A stretch of 64,000 nt of DNA from Curtobacterium sp. MCLR17_036. Its GTDB lineage: Bacteria; Actinomycetota; Actinomycetes; Actinomycetales; Microbacteriaceae. This document shows, in pieces, positions 47,457 through 55,589 of this stretch (its first letter is position 1; the number at the start of each line of letters is the position of its first letter). The stretch lies in assembly GCF_003234445.2 (NCBI RefSeq), contig NZ_CP126269.1, positions 2,790,001 through 2,854,000 of the forward strand. The letters are read 5' to 3'. The notes under the pieces are model-generated. The model worked only from the letters and a program-made list of their open reading frames with translations, was not told where the DNA came from and searched no databases. The position numbers and the translations under genes were made by a program.

Positions 47457-48020
47457 TCAGCCGCCGGCGCCGCGTCCGGTGATCCGGCGGTTCGTCGCGG
47501 CGATCGCAGCGCGGTCCTCGTCGGACAGCCCGGCGGCACGCAGGACGCGACCGAGCACGTCGCTCTTCATCGCGATGTACTCGTCGATGTCCGACGCCCG
47601 TCCGGCCGCACGGCGCTTCACCGCGGCGTACTCGTCGCGCAGCACCGCGTCCGACCGCAGGACGTCGCGGACGGCCAGGTGGTTCCGCAGCGCGAGCGAG
47701 CCGGCGGTGGCGACGTACGTGTTGCTCGGCGCGAAGCGCTCGGGGGTCCGGAACGCCTGTCGGCCCGGCACCCCGAGCTCGCCGCGGGGCTCGAACCCGA
47801 TCGTCGCGAGCGCGGCCACGGCGGCGGGCACGTCGGCGGCGTCCACCACGACGTCGACGTCGACGACCGGCTTCGCCGCCAGGCCCGGCACGGCGGTGCT
47901 GCCGACGTGCTCGATGCTCCGGAACGGAGCACCCGCCGTGTCGAGTGCGGCGGCGTACGCGTCCCGCAGCGCCGCGAACCGCTCCGCCCACGACGCCCGG
48001 TACGCGACGACCTCGATCAC
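47457..48020 (-). CDS. GrpB family protein (UPF0157, nucleotidyltransferase fold)
   Basis: 187-residue protein. The GrpB core SIEHVGSTAVPGLAAKPVVD, with the following DVDVVV, is the nucleotidyltransferase-like GS plus Asp-x-Asp signature. Length fits the family (about 170-190). Biochemical role is not established; some members are fused to CoaE dephospho-CoA kinase. GTG 48020 overlaps the stop of the upstream acetyltransferase gene (GTGA), so the two are translationally coupled. Confidence 0.88.
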   Translation of the reverse strand: MIEVVAYRASWAERFAALRDAYAAALDTAGAPFRSIEHVGSTAVPGLAAKPVVDVDVVVDAADVPAAVAALATIGFEPRGELGVPGRQAFRTPERFAPSNTYVATAGSLALRNHLAVRDVLRSDAVLRDEYAAVKRRAAGRASDIDEYIAMKSDVLGRVLRAAGLSDEDRAAIAATNRRITGRGAGG

Positions 48021-48592
48021 GGCGACCCCGACGGAGCGATGACCTGGAACATCACGTGGTCCCGCCAGACCCCGTCGATCCTGATGTACTCGGGCGCGAA
48101 GCCGTACCGCGTGAAGCCCGCCGCGGCCAGTGCCCGCTGCGAGCCGACGTTCTCGGGCAGGGTCTCGGCCTGCACCCGGTGGAGCCGGAGCACGTCGAAC
48201 GCGTGGTCGACCGCCGCACGGACCGCGCGGGTGGCGTGCCCCTGCCTCGTCCGGTCGGCCCGTACCCAGTACCCGAGCGCGCACGACTGCAGCGCACCCC
48301 GGGTGACTCCGCTCAGGGTGATCCGGCCGAGCAGCTCCCCGTCGCCGGACTCGATGACGAACGGCACCGCGGTCCCCGCCCGCCCCGCAGCGAGTGCCTG
48401 CACGATCACGTCGTGCTGCCCGCGCTCCGTGTAGTAGGACGGTGAGCGCGCCGGCTCCCAGGGCCGCAGGTGGTCCGCACTCGCCGTGATGACGGACGCC
48501 AGGACGGCTGCGTCCTCGACGCGGATCGGGCGCAGCCTGGTGCCCGGATCGGAGGGCGCATGATCTGGGCGGTCGCGGTGGTCCAGCGGCAT
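48017..48592 (-). CDS. GNAT acetyltransferase, RimJ/RimL type
   Basis: 191-residue acetyltransferase of the ribosomal-protein/N-terminal acetylase branch. TRLRPIRVEDAAVLASVI opens the domain; motif A is CALGYWVRADRTRQGHATRAV with the RQGHAT pyrophosphate loop; NVGSQRALAAAGFTRYG is the typical RimJ motif B. Probable substrate is a protein N-terminus or an antibiotic; unresolved. ATG 48592 has GGAGG at 8-nt spacing, a proper leadered start. First gene of a two-gene unit with GrpB; divergent from the lipoprotein gene 100 bp away. Confidence 0.9.
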   Translation of the reverse strand: MPLDHRDRPDHAPSDPGTRLRPIRVEDAAVLASVITASADHLRPWEPARSPSYYTERGQHDVIVQALAAGRAGTAVPFVIESGDGELLGRITLSGVTRGALQSCALGYWVRADRTRQGHATRAVRAAVDHAFDVLRLHRVQAETLPENVGSQRALAAAGFTRYGFAPEYIRIDGVWRDHVMFQVIAPSGSP

Positions 48593-48679
48593 CTCGGTCG
48601 CCTCCGTTCGGGCTGGGTCTGGGCTGATCGTCGGCGGACCGGTCGCGCCGTGGCGCGGCCGCCCGCGGACGGGGCCGGA

Positions 48680-48685
48680 TAGCGT
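48680..48685 (+). promoter_or_regulatory. -10 box of a leaderless promoter for the lipoprotein at 48692
   Basis: TAGCGT 6 nt before ATG 48692. Confidence 0.55.
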
Positions 48686-48691
48686 TCTACC

Positions 48692-49177
48692 ATGCACCTC
48701 CGTCCACGTCGCAGGTTCGTCACGACCGCCGTCCTGCTGGCGGTGACCGCGTGCGCCCTGACCGGCTGCGCGGGGCTCTTCGACCGCTACCCGAACGCGC
48801 AGGGACCGGCCGACCTCGCCGGCACGTGGACGCACGCGTCCAGCCGCCTGACGCTGCACGGGGACGGGACCTTCGAGATGACCGACATGCCCACCTGGGT
48901 CACGCGCGGTGACACGAGCGCCCCGGTCGACCCCGGCACCCCCGCGACGGTCAGCTGCACCGGGACCTGGGACCTGCAGGTCGACGTCCAGAACTTCCAC
49001 CTGTCGTCGCCGACGCCCGACTGTGGTGGGGGCGGGTTCGCGACCGGCAGGCAGGGCGAGATGACGATCGCCTTCGGCATCGACGGTGGTTCCGGTGACC
49101 CGCGGTGCTGGGAACTCGTCCGCGTCGGGTCGGACCTCGAGCCGCGCGGTCGCGAGGGGTGCCGACAGTACCACTGA
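48692..49177 (+). CDS. Small secreted lipoprotein, unknown function
   Basis: 161-residue lipoprotein: Arg-rich n-region, core FVTTAVLLAVTACALTG with lipobox LTGC, then a domain opening with DLAGTWTHASSRLTLHGDGT, a lipocalin-like beta pattern (GTW plus alternating hydrophobics). Four Cys in the mature part may form disulfides outside the cell. No named family is certain. Leaderless TAGCGT-6-ATG start. It stands alone between divergent GNAT and co-directional AraC genes. Confidence 0.8.
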   Translation: MHLRPRRRFVTTAVLLAVTACALTGCAGLFDRYPNAQGPADLAGTWTHASSRLTLHGDGTFEMTDMPTWVTRGDTSAPVDPGTPATVSCTGTWDLQVDVQNFHLSSPTPDCGGGGFATGRQGEMTIAFGIDGGSGDPRCWELVRVGSDLEPRGREGCRQYH

Positions 49178-49195
49178 GGCGGCTCGCCCTCGGTC

Positions 49196-49201
49196 TAGGA
49201 T
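49196..49201 (+). promoter_or_regulatory. -10 box upstream of the AraC gene
   Basis: TAGGAT, 9 nt before ATG 49211. Confidence 0.5.
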
Positions 49202-49210
49202 GCCATCGAC

Positions 49211-50173
49211 ATGGCCATCACCGACGGCTCGAACGCACACACGGACCCCGCCGTCCGTCGTGAAGCCTCCGGCCACGACGTGGACCAGGCGACGGCCTTC
49301 TACGAGCACCTCCACAACGCACGCCGCGTGTCGCTCACCGCGTCCGGCAGGCCGTTCGCGTACCGGGTCCGGGCGGTCGGCGACCCGTCGATGACGCTCC
49401 GCAGTTCGACGCTCACGGCGGACCGGTGGGGGCGCATCGAGCCCGAGGGCCGCTACCTGCTGACCTGGGCCCAGCACGGCACGGCAGCCATCGACGCCGG
49501 GACCGACCACGAACAGGTCCTGCGCCCGGGCACCGCCGCGATGTACCCGACCGGCCGCGCCCTGACCCTCGAGGCCCCCGCGGACACGGTCCTGCACGCC
49601 GTCGACTTCGATGCGACCTACCTCCGGGACCTCGACGCGAGTCGCCGGAACGCCGAGCCCCGCGCACTGCGCTTCAAGCGGCACCCGGACGCCGAACCGC
49701 TCGCCGTGCTCCAACGCCGGCTCGCCGCCGCAGCACCCGAACTGCTCGACCCGACACTGCTCCCCCTGCGGCGACGCTTGTTGACGCAGAGCATCGGCCG
49801 ACTCGTCCTCGACGCGTTCGCCGAGACGGACGAGGGACTCTTCGGGGAGTACCACGGCAACGTGGGTCGCGCCCTGCAGTTCATCGCGGACCGCAACGGC
49901 GACCCCATCACCTCGCACGACGTCGCGGCTGCCGCGGGACTGAGCCTGCGCGGGCTGCAGGAGGCGCTCAACCGTGCGGACCTCGCCGCACCGACGGTCC
50001 TCATCCGGCAGGCACGGCTCCGCGGCATCCGGAGCGAACTGCAGCAGGCGGACCCCACCCGCGTCACCGTCGCCGAGGTCGCCCTGCGCTGGGGCTTCCG
50101 ACACCTCGGCCGGTTCGCCGGGTACTACCTGCGGGAGTTCGGCGAGAACCCGAGCACCACGCTCCGCACATGA
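49211..50173 (+). CDS. AraC-family transcriptional regulator
   Basis: 320-residue regulator. An N-terminal cupin-like sensor domain (about 35-150) contains the pattern YLLTWAQHGTAAIDAG and PGTAAMYPTGRALT. A C-terminal AraC double helix-turn-helix follows (about 215-318): VGRALQFIADRNGDPITSHD, then VAAAAGLSLRGLQEALNR, and the second half VTVAEVALRWGFRHLGRFAG with YYLREFGENPSTTLR. The domain arrangement is that of AraC-binding-like regulators of catabolic operons. No target operon is adjacent, so regulation is likely in trans. It ends 57 bp before the convergent tRNA-Ser gene. Confidence 0.92.
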   Translation: MAITDGSNAHTDPAVRREASGHDVDQATAFYEHLHNARRVSLTASGRPFAYRVRAVGDPSMTLRSSTLTADRWGRIEPEGRYLLTWAQHGTAAIDAGTDHEQVLRPGTAAMYPTGRALTLEAPADTVLHAVDFDATYLRDLDASRRNAEPRALRFKRHPDAEPLAVLQRRLAAAAPELLDPTLLPLRRRLLTQSIGRLVLDAFAETDEGLFGEYHGNVGRALQFIADRNGDPITSHDVAAAAGLSLRGLQEALNRADLAAPTVLIRQARLRGIRSELQQADPTRVTVAEVALRWGFRHLGRFAGYYLREFGENPSTTLRT

Positions 50174-50229
50174 GGCCCGGAGCAGGCAGAGTCACGCTCG
50201 GCCCTGACGGCCACGGCGCGACCCGGCGA

Positions 50230-50317
50230 TGGCGGAGGGTGTGGGATTCGAACCCACGAGACATCTCTGCCCACCTGTTTTCAAGACAGGCTCCATCGGC
50301 CGCTCGGACAACCCTCC
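50230..50317 (-). tRNA. tRNA-Ser (anticodon TGA)
   Basis: Class II tRNA, 85 nt plus encoded CCA (50230-50232). Acceptor GGAGGGT/ACCCTCC, anticodon loop CTTGAAA giving TGA, a long variable arm, and T arm GGGTTCGAATCC. Reads UCA and by wobble other UCN codons. Confidence 0.96.
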
Positions 50318-50358
50318 AGTGACGCGACCACGTGGCGAGACGTGACCGCGTCCCGGGA

Positions 50359-50364
50359 AGTCTA
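50359..50364 (-). promoter_or_regulatory. -10 box of tRNA-Ser(TGA)
   Basis: TAGACT on the minus strand, 41 nt before the mature tRNA. The -35 region overlaps a decayed half of palindrome P (CGGGCCTCCCGTCCG, 50367-50381). Confidence 0.4.
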
Positions 50365-50405
50365 CCCGGGCCTCCCGTCCGGCTGCGCGTCAGCGCCTTC
50401 GCGGA

Positions 50406-51269
50406 TCAGCGCGGCAGGGAGTCGAGCGCCGCTGCCAGGCCGTCGTCGGTCACGCCGCCGGTGAGCTCGTTGCCCGCGTCGGCGACGTCGTCGGGCGCCT
50501 GGCCCATGACGACGCCGCGACCGGAGGTCGAGGCCCACCGCAGCATGTCGATGTCGTTGCGTCCGTCACCCGCGGCGAAGACGCGGGACCGCGGGATGTC
50601 GAGCCACTCGCGCACGCGCTCCATCGCGGTGGCCTTCGTGACGCCCTCGGGGGCGATGTCGAGCCACGACGTCCAGCCGACCGAGTACGAGACCTTGTGC
50701 AGGCCCATCTGCTCGACGACCTGCAGGAAGTCCTCGGTGTCGTGCCCGGGCGAGATGACGACGACGCGTGTGGCCTCCACCCCGAGCAGCCGTTCGAAGG
50801 GCACGTGCTCGCCGGCGACCGTCATGGTGTCGTCGGGGAAGTTGCCCGAGAGCAGGAAGTGCCCGGTCTCGTCCTCGACGCCGAACGCGGCGTTCTCGAG
50901 CGCGCCGTGGATGGTCCGCAGGACCTCGGAGGGGTCGAACCGCTCGACGTGGACGCGCTCGTAGGACCCGTCGGGCCGGCGCGCCAGGGTCAGCGCCCCG
51001 TTCGCGCACACCAGGTACTTCGGTCGGATGCCGAGCGTGTCGAGCAGGGGCACGGTCATGCCCTCGCTGCGCCCGGTGGAGAGCATCACCTCGTGGCCGG
51101 CGGCCTCTGCGTCGCGGAGTGCGGCGACCACGGCCTCGGTGACGACGCCGTCCTCGCGCATGGTGGTGCCGTCGACGTCGAGCGCGACCAGCCAGCGCTT
51201 CGTGCGGGCGGGCGCAGCGCCACCCGCGTCCTGCGAGGTGCCGTCGACGAACCGTCCGTGGGTGCTCAT
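50406..51269 (-). CDS. HAD-superfamily phosphatase (Cof type)
   Basis: 287-residue HAD hydrolase of the Cof/IIB group. Motif [11 protein letters not shown] at about 27-36 supplies the nucleophile Asp and general-acid Asp; motif II is LSTGRSEG; motif III includes the Lys of [10 protein letters not shown]; motif IV is [13 protein letters not shown]. The cap (about 100-200) is of the alpha/beta sugar-phosphatase sort. It probably dephosphorylates sugar phosphates or related cofactors. ATG 51269 overlaps the serS stop (ATGA), so it is expressed with seryl-tRNA synthetase, as in many actinobacteria. Confidence 0.9.
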   Translation of the reverse strand: MSTHGRFVDGTSQDAGGAAPARTKRWLVALDVDGTTMREDGVVTEAVVAALRDAEAAGHEVMLSTGRSEGMTVPLLDTLGIRPKYLVCANGALTLARRPDGSYERVHVERFDPSEVLRTIHGALENAAFGVEDETGHFLLSGNFPDDTMTVAGEHVPFERLLGVEATRVVVISPGHDTEDFLQVVEQMGLHKVSYSVGWTSWLDIAPEGVTKATAMERVREWLDIPRSRVFAAGDGRNDIDMLRWASTSGRGVVMGQAPDDVADAGNELTGGVTDDGLAAALDSLPR

Positions 51270-52534
51270 CGGGGCTCGATCACCTCGACGCCGCCCAGGT
51301 AGGGGCGCAGGACCTCCGGCACGACGACGGAGCCGTCGGCCTGCTGGTGGGTCTCGAGGATCGCGACGATCCACCGGGTGGTGGCGAGCGTGCCGTTCAG
51401 CGTCGCGACGGGGGCGGTCTTGCCGCTCTCCGTGCGGTAGCGGATGTCGAGGCGGCGGGCCTGGAACGTCGTGCAGTTGGACGTCGAGGTGAGCTCGCGG
51501 AAGGTGCCCTGCGTCGGCACCCAGGCCTCGATGTCGTACTTCTTCGCGGCGCTCGTGCCGAGGTCGCCCGCGGCCACGTCGATGACGCGGTAGTGCAGCC
51601 CGAGGTCCTGGAGCATCTGCTCCTGGTGGGCGACGAGCTTCTCGTGCTCGGCCTCGGCCTGGTCCGGGTGGACGTAGGCGAACATCTCGAGCTTGTTGAA
51701 CTGGTGGACGCGCAGGATGCCACGGTTGTCCTTGCCCGCGGACCCTGCCTCGCGGCGGTAGCAGGTCGACCAGCCGGCGTAGCGGTGGGCGTCGGTCGAC
51801 TCGTCGAAGGACAGGATCTCGTCGGCGTGGAAGCCGGCGAGGGCGACCTCGCTCGTGCCGGTCAGGTAGAGGTCGTCCGCCTCGAGGCGGTAGACCTCGG
51901 CGGCGTGCTCGCCGAGGAAGCCGGTGCCGGCCATCGTCTCGGGGCGCACGAGCGTCGGGGTGATGAGCGGTTCGAACCCGGCCGCGACCGCACGGTCGAG
52001 ACCGAGCGACATGAGCGCGATCTCGAGCCGGGCGCCCATGCCGCGCAGGAAGTAGAAGCGCGAGCCGGAGACCTTCACGCCGCGCGGGATGTCGATGATG
52101 CCGAGGTGCTCGCCGAGGTCGGCGTGGTCCTTCGGCTCGAAGTCGAACTCGGGCTTCGTGCCGACGGTGCGCAGCGTGACGAAGTCGTCCTCGCCGCCGG
52201 CCGGGACCCCGGGCAGGACGACGTTCGGGATGCCGCGGACGACCGAGTCGAAGGCCGCCTCGGCCTCGGTGACGGTGGCCTGTGCCTGCTTCACCCGACC
52301 GGCGAGGGCCTGGGCCTGCTGCACGAGCGCGGCCTTCTCGTCCTTCGGGGCCTTCGCGACGGTCTTGCCGAAGGCGTTCTGCTCGGCGCGGAGCGACTCG
52401 AACGAGGTGATCGCGCTGCGACGTGCGGAGTCGGCGGCGACGGCCTCGTCCACGACGGTCTCGGAGGCACCACGTGCCTGCTGTGAAGCCTTGATGACGT
52501 CCGGGTTGTCGCGGAGCAGCTGTGGGTCGATCAC
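51266..52534 (-). CDS. serS: Seryl-tRNA synthetase
   Basis: 422-residue class II aminoacyl-tRNA synthetase charging both tRNA-Ser species seen in this window. An N-terminal coiled-coil arm (about 30-105, with repeated [22 protein letters not shown] heptads) grips the tRNA variable arm; the catalytic domain carries [12 protein letters not shown] (Ser/ATP site), motif 2 [16 protein letters not shown] and motif 3 near the end [15 protein letters not shown]. Essential housekeeping enzyme. The GTG start at 52534 has a TAGGAT -10 box 6 nt upstream: a leaderless mRNA for an essential gene. Divergent from the lipid kinase, also leaderless, with 86 bp between the two starts. Confidence 0.97.
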   Translation of the reverse strand: MIDPQLLRDNPDVIKASQQARGASETVVDEAVAADSARRSAITSFESLRAEQNAFGKTVAKAPKDEKAALVQQAQALAGRVKQAQATVTEAEAAFDSVVRGIPNVVLPGVPAGGEDDFVTLRTVGTKPEFDFEPKDHADLGEHLGIIDIPRGVKVSGSRFYFLRGMGARLEIALMSLGLDRAVAAGFEPLITPTLVRPETMAGTGFLGEHAAEVYRLEADDLYLTGTSEVALAGFHADEILSFDESTDAHRYAGWSTCYRREAGSAGKDNRGILRVHQFNKLEMFAYVHPDQAEAEHEKLVAHQEQMLQDLGLHYRVIDVAAGDLGTSAAKKYDIEAWVPTQGTFRELTSTSNCTTFQARRLDIRYRTESGKTAPVATLNGTLATTRWIVAILETHQQADGSVVVPEVLRPYLGGVEVIEPR

Positions 52535-52540
52535 CGCACC

Positions 52541-52546
52541 ATCCTA
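52541..52546 (-). promoter_or_regulatory. -10 box of a leaderless promoter for serS
   Basis: TAGGAT on the minus strand, 6 nt before GTG 52534. Confidence 0.65.
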
Positions 52547-52608
52547 GACAGGGCTGGCCGCACGCGACCCTTCTCCGCCCGGGGCGGACGGCACGCAGCG
52601 CGGATCGG

Positions 52609-52614
52609 TAGCGT
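52609..52614 (+). promoter_or_regulatory. -10 box of a leaderless promoter for the diacylglycerol kinase
   Basis: TAGCGT 6 nt before ATG 52621. Confidence 0.65.
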
Positions 52615-52620
52615 GGACGT

Positions 52621-53691
52621 ATGTCGACCCCTTCGGAGACCGCGCCCGCGGATCAGGACGCCCTCCCCACCGAGCAGCGGACGGCCGCGGTGGTCTACAA
52701 CCCGGTCAAGGTCCACCTGCCGACCCTCAAGCGCACGGTCCAGGAACACCAGGAACAGGCCGGTTGGGCCGAGACCCTGTGGTTCGAGACGTCGGAGGAG
52801 GACCCGGGCGGCGGCATGGCCCGCGCCGCGGTCGAGGCCGGTGCCGACGTCATCGCGGCGGCGGGTGGTGACGGCACGGTCCGTGCGGTCGCCGAGGTCG
52901 TGCACGAGTCCGGCTCGACCCTCGCCCTGCTGCCGAGCGGCACCGGCAACCTGCTCGCGCGCAACATGAAGCTGCCGCTCGACGACCTGACCGCCAGCGT
53001 CCGGTCGATCTTCCACGGCGACGACCGCAAGATCGACTTCGGGATGCTCCGGATCGAGCGGCCCGGCGGCGAGCGCGAGCGCTACGGCTTCCTGGTGATG
53101 GCGGGTCTGGGCCTCGACGCTCGGATGCTCGTGAACACCCGCCCCGAACTGAAGAAGAAGGTCGGCTGGCTCGCCTACGTCGACTCGCTGTTCCGCTCCG
53201 TGCGCGACGCAGACGCCTTCGAGTTCCGCTACCAGCTGGACGACGACGGCAACCGTTCGCTCCGTGCGCACTCCCTGATCGTCGGCAACTGCGGCATGCT
53301 GCAGGCCGGTGCGATCCTGCTGCCGGACGCCGAGATCGACGACGGGGTCTTCGACATCGCGGTGATGCGACCCCGCGGCTTCTTCGGCTGGGTCCGGATC
53401 GGCGCCCGGGTGTTCTACGAGAACGGGATCCTGCGGGCGTTCCGCCGCTCGAAGCTCAGCAACACCGTCGTCGGGCAGCGGATCGTGTCGAAGTCACGCG
53501 AGGAACGGCCGCTGCGCTACCTGCGCGGGCAGGAGTTCACCGCCCGGCTCGAGCGGCCCGACGAGTTCGAGATCGACGGCGACCCCGTGGGCGAGGTCAT
53601 CGCCTTCCGCTCGCGCATCGACCCGATGGGGCTCTCCGTGCGCGTGCCGGACCCGGCGGACGACCGCCACGGCTCGCGTCAGGTGCCCTGA
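52621..53691 (+). CDS. Diacylglycerol/lipid kinase family protein (YegS/DgkB type)
   Basis: 356-residue lipid kinase. The DAGKc catalytic domain (about 20-150) opens with VVYNPVKVHLPTLKRTVQEH, contains AAAGGDGTVRAV (nucleotide loop, GGDGT) and LPSGTGNLLARNM. The C-terminal beta-sandwich has LIVGNCGMLQAGAILLPDAE and EIDDGVFD with the expected acidic metal or substrate residues. The likely reaction is ATP-dependent phosphorylation of diacylglycerol or a related lipid, recycling it into phospholipid synthesis at the membrane. Leaderless TAGCGT-6-ATG start. It ends in a hairpin partly made from a duplicated piece of the pheA tail. Confidence 0.92.
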   Translation: MSTPSETAPADQDALPTEQRTAAVVYNPVKVHLPTLKRTVQEHQEQAGWAETLWFETSEEDPGGGMARAAVEAGADVIAAAGGDGTVRAVAEVVHESGSTLALLPSGTGNLLARNMKLPLDDLTASVRSIFHGDDRKIDFGMLRIERPGGERERYGFLVMAGLGLDARMLVNTRPELKKKVGWLAYVDSLFRSVRDADAFEFRYQLDDDGNRSLRAHSLIVGNCGMLQAGAILLPDAEIDDGVFDIAVMRPRGFFGWVRIGARVFYENGILRAFRRSKLSNTVVGQRIVSKSREERPLRYLRGQEFTARLERPDEFEIDGDPVGEVIAFRSRIDPMGLSVRVPDPADDRHGSRQVP

Positions 53692-53692
53692 G

Positions 53693-53763
53693 CCGGCGGC
53701 GTCAGTCCGCGTCGGGCTCCCCGGGAACGGACTGACCCGGCGGCGTCAGTCCGCGTCGGGCTC
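53693..53763. repeat. 27-bp perfect direct duplication of the pheA 3' end
   Basis: Copies at 53693-53719 and 53737-53763 are identical. Copy 2 holds the last codons and stop of pheA (53746-53748); copy 1 is an orphan in the intergenic gap. Confidence 0.85.
53701..53736. terminator. Bidirectional hairpin between the lipid kinase and pheA
   Basis: 9-bp perfect arms GTCAGTCCG (53701-53709) and CGGACTGAC (53728-53736) with an 18-nt loop. Both convergent genes end within 10 bp of it. Confidence 0.55.
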
Positions 53764-54702
53764 GCCCGACACGATCCCGCGCAGCCAGTCCCGCGCCTCG
53801 ACGAACGCGGCGTCCGAGTAGCGGGCCGGCACCTCGGGTCGTTCGCCGTCGGCGCGGGGGTACGACCCGAGGAACGTCACCCGGGGGCTGAAACGGCGCA
53901 GGCCGAGCAGTGCGTCGGCCACGCGTTCGTCACGGACGTGGCCGTCCAGGTCGATGTTGAAGCGGTAGCGGCCGAGTTCGTCGCCGATCGGCCGTGACGA
54001 CAGCAGGCCCATGTTGATGCCCCGCGTCGCGAACTGTTCGAGCATGTCGACCAGGGCGCCGGGGTGGTCGGCGGGCAGCTCGACGATGACGCTCGTCTTG
54101 TCGGCGCCGGTCGGCTCCGGCAGGGCGAGGGTCTTCGACACGAGCACGAAGCGGGTGACGGCCGACGCGTTGTCGCCGATCGACGACGCGAGCACGACGA
54201 CGTCGTGGTGCTCGGTGATGCCGGGTGGGGCGACCGCGGCGTCCGCCGTCGGCTGCGCGTCGAGGAGCGCGGTCGCGGCGGCGACGTTCGACGACGCCGG
54301 GATGTGGCCGTGGCCGGGCAGGTTCGCCTCGAGCCAGTGGTGGGTCTGCGCGTAGGCCACCGGGTGGGCGTTGACGGTGCGGACGTCGGCGAGCGTGGTG
54401 CCGGGTCGGGCGACGAGGACGAAGTCGACGGGGACCAGGTACTCCCCCGTGATCCGCACGCCGGGGATGCGGGCCAGGGCGTCCTGGGTGGCGCTCACCC
54501 CGCCGTCGACGCTGTTCTCGATCGCGATGACCGCGCCGACCGAGCGGCCGGTCACGACGTCGTCGAGGGCCTCGCCGACGTTGTTGACGCTGCGCCAGGG
54601 CTTGCCGGCCGCCGCCTCGACGAGCTTGAGGGCCGCCTCGGTGAAGGTGCCGGCCGGTCCGAGGTAGGAGTACGTGTCGGACGGCGCGGCGGGGTCGGTC
54701 AT
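53746..54702 (-). CDS. pheA: Prephenate dehydratase
   Basis: 318-residue stand-alone prephenate dehydratase (prephenate to phenylpyruvate in phenylalanine synthesis). The catalytic PDT domain (about 8-195) shows SYLGPAGTFTEAALK, the IENSVDGGVSATQDAL loop and a DNASAVTRFVLVS block, where the Thr-Arg-Phe motif is catalytic. The regulatory ACT domain (about 205-300) begins SVIVELPADHPGALVDMLEQ; the usual ESRP phenylalanine-sensing motif reads SSRP. It lacks a chorismate mutase domain. ATG 54702 with a TAGGCT -10 box 6 nt upstream gives a leaderless mRNA; its -35 would fall within a 21-bp repeat array. Confidence 0.94.
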   Translation of the reverse strand: MTDPAAPSDTYSYLGPAGTFTEAALKLVEAAAGKPWRSVNNVGEALDDVVTGRSVGAVIAIENSVDGGVSATQDALARIPGVRITGEYLVPVDFVLVARPGTTLADVRTVNAHPVAYAQTHHWLEANLPGHGHIPASSNVAAATALLDAQPTADAAVAPPGITEHHDVVVLASSIGDNASAVTRFVLVSKTLALPEPTGADKTSVIVELPADHPGALVDMLEQFATRGINMGLLSSRPIGDELGRYRFNIDLDGHVRDERVADALLGLRRFSPRVTFLGSYPRADGERPEVPARYSDAAFVEARDWLRGIVSGEPDAD

Positions 54703-54708
54703 GCCGCG

Positions 54709-54714
54709 AGCCTA
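54709..54714 (-). promoter_or_regulatory. -10 box of a leaderless promoter for pheA
   Basis: TAGGCT on the minus strand, 6 nt before ATG 54702. The repeat array at 54721 occupies the -35 position and everything upstream. Confidence 0.55.
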
Positions 54715-54720
54715 TTGCAA

Positions 54721-54965
54721 CGGCACCACCCGACCGGCAGCACGGCACCGCCCGACCGGCGGCGCGGCACCACCCGGCCGGCCGGCCGGCCGGCGAGACG
54801 GCACCACCCGCCCGGCCGCACGGCACCACCGGCCGGCCGCACGGCACCACCGGCCGGCCGCGCGGCACCACCGGCCGGCCGCGCGGCACCACCTGGCCGG
54901 CGGCACGCACCACCCGCCGAGCGGCACGCACCACCCGCCCAACGGCACGCCACCAGACGGCCGGC
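54721..54965. repeat. Degenerate 21-22 bp minisatellite upstream of pheA
   Basis: About eleven units starting CGGCACC(A/G)CC or CGGCACGC, at 54721, 54743, 54765, 54799, 54821, 54842, 54863, 54884, 54901, 54922 and 54943. The three units from 54821 to 54883 are almost identical and contain GGCCGGCC. The 313-bp gap between pheA and the MarR gene is almost entirely this array; no gene is seen. Confidence 0.85.
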
Positions 54966-55015
54966 AGCGCAGCGCACCCGGCAGCGCGGCCCGGGCGGCA
55001 ACACCGGCAAGGCGC

Positions 55016-55561
55016 TCAGTCGCTCGCGGCGCCCGTCAGCCGTTCCTCGCAGATCGCGGTGTCGTCCTCGCCACGCGGGTAGGTCAGGGCGGCGAACCGT
55101 CCCTCGGGGTCGAGCCGCGAGAGCAGCGCGACCGCGATGCCGTCGAGCTGCGCGACCTGTTCGTCGGTCAGCGCGTCGATCACCACGCGGCGGGCGGTCC
55201 GGACGTGGTCCGGGGCCGCGCGGACGATGGCGGCGTACCCGTCGTCGGTCAGCCGCACGTCGGTGGCCCGGCGGTCCGAGGTGGACGGGCAGCGTGCGAC
55301 GAGCCCGCGCTTCTCGAGCCGGGACACCACGTGGGACAGCCGCGGCAGCGAGGCGTTCGTGGCCGAGGCCAGCGCGGACATCCGCAGCGTGCGGGTGTCC
55401 GTCTCCGAGAGCATCGCGATGACCATGTAGTCGAAGTGCGTCAGGTCGGCGTCGCGCTGCAGCTGCTGGTCGAGCGTCGCCGGCAGGAGCTCCATGACGG
55501 CCACGAGCTTCATCCACGCGCGCAGCTGCTCGCGGGTGAGCCACGGGGTCTCGTCGGTCAT
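55016..55561 (-). CDS. MarR-family transcriptional regulator
   Basis: 181-residue winged-helix regulator. The DNA-binding part is about 60-125: LRMSALASATNASLPRLSHV, VSRLEKRGLVARCPSTSDRR with the conserved Asp-Arg-Arg of the wing, then ATDVRLTDDGYAAI. Flanking helices form the dimer. It probably represses a nearby transport or stress gene, or itself. ATG 55561 with TAGGAT 6 nt upstream suggests a leaderless mRNA. The membrane protein gene begins upstream on the same strand, 28 bp away, though MarR has its own promoter. Confidence 0.9.
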   Translation of the reverse strand: MTDETPWLTREQLRAWMKLVAVMELLPATLDQQLQRDADLTHFDYMVIAMLSETDTRTLRMSALASATNASLPRLSHVVSRLEKRGLVARCPSTSDRRATDVRLTDDGYAAIVRAAPDHVRTARRVVIDALTDEQVAQLDGIAVALLSRLDPEGRFAALTYPRGEDDTAICEERLTGAASD

Positions 55562-55567
55562 GGGTGC

Positions 55568-55573
55568 ATCCTA
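55568..55573 (-). promoter_or_regulatory. -10 box of a leaderless promoter for the MarR gene
   Basis: TAGGAT on the minus strand, 6 nt before ATG 55561. Confidence 0.6.
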
Positions 55574-55589
55574 CCGAAAGGTTGTCGCT

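Noticed and set aside
44272..47991. A 1239-codon open frame on the minus strand across the DeoR, GH36 and small membrane genes
   Set aside because: Antisense to genes with clear domains and promoters; the product has no recognisable domain and unnatural composition.
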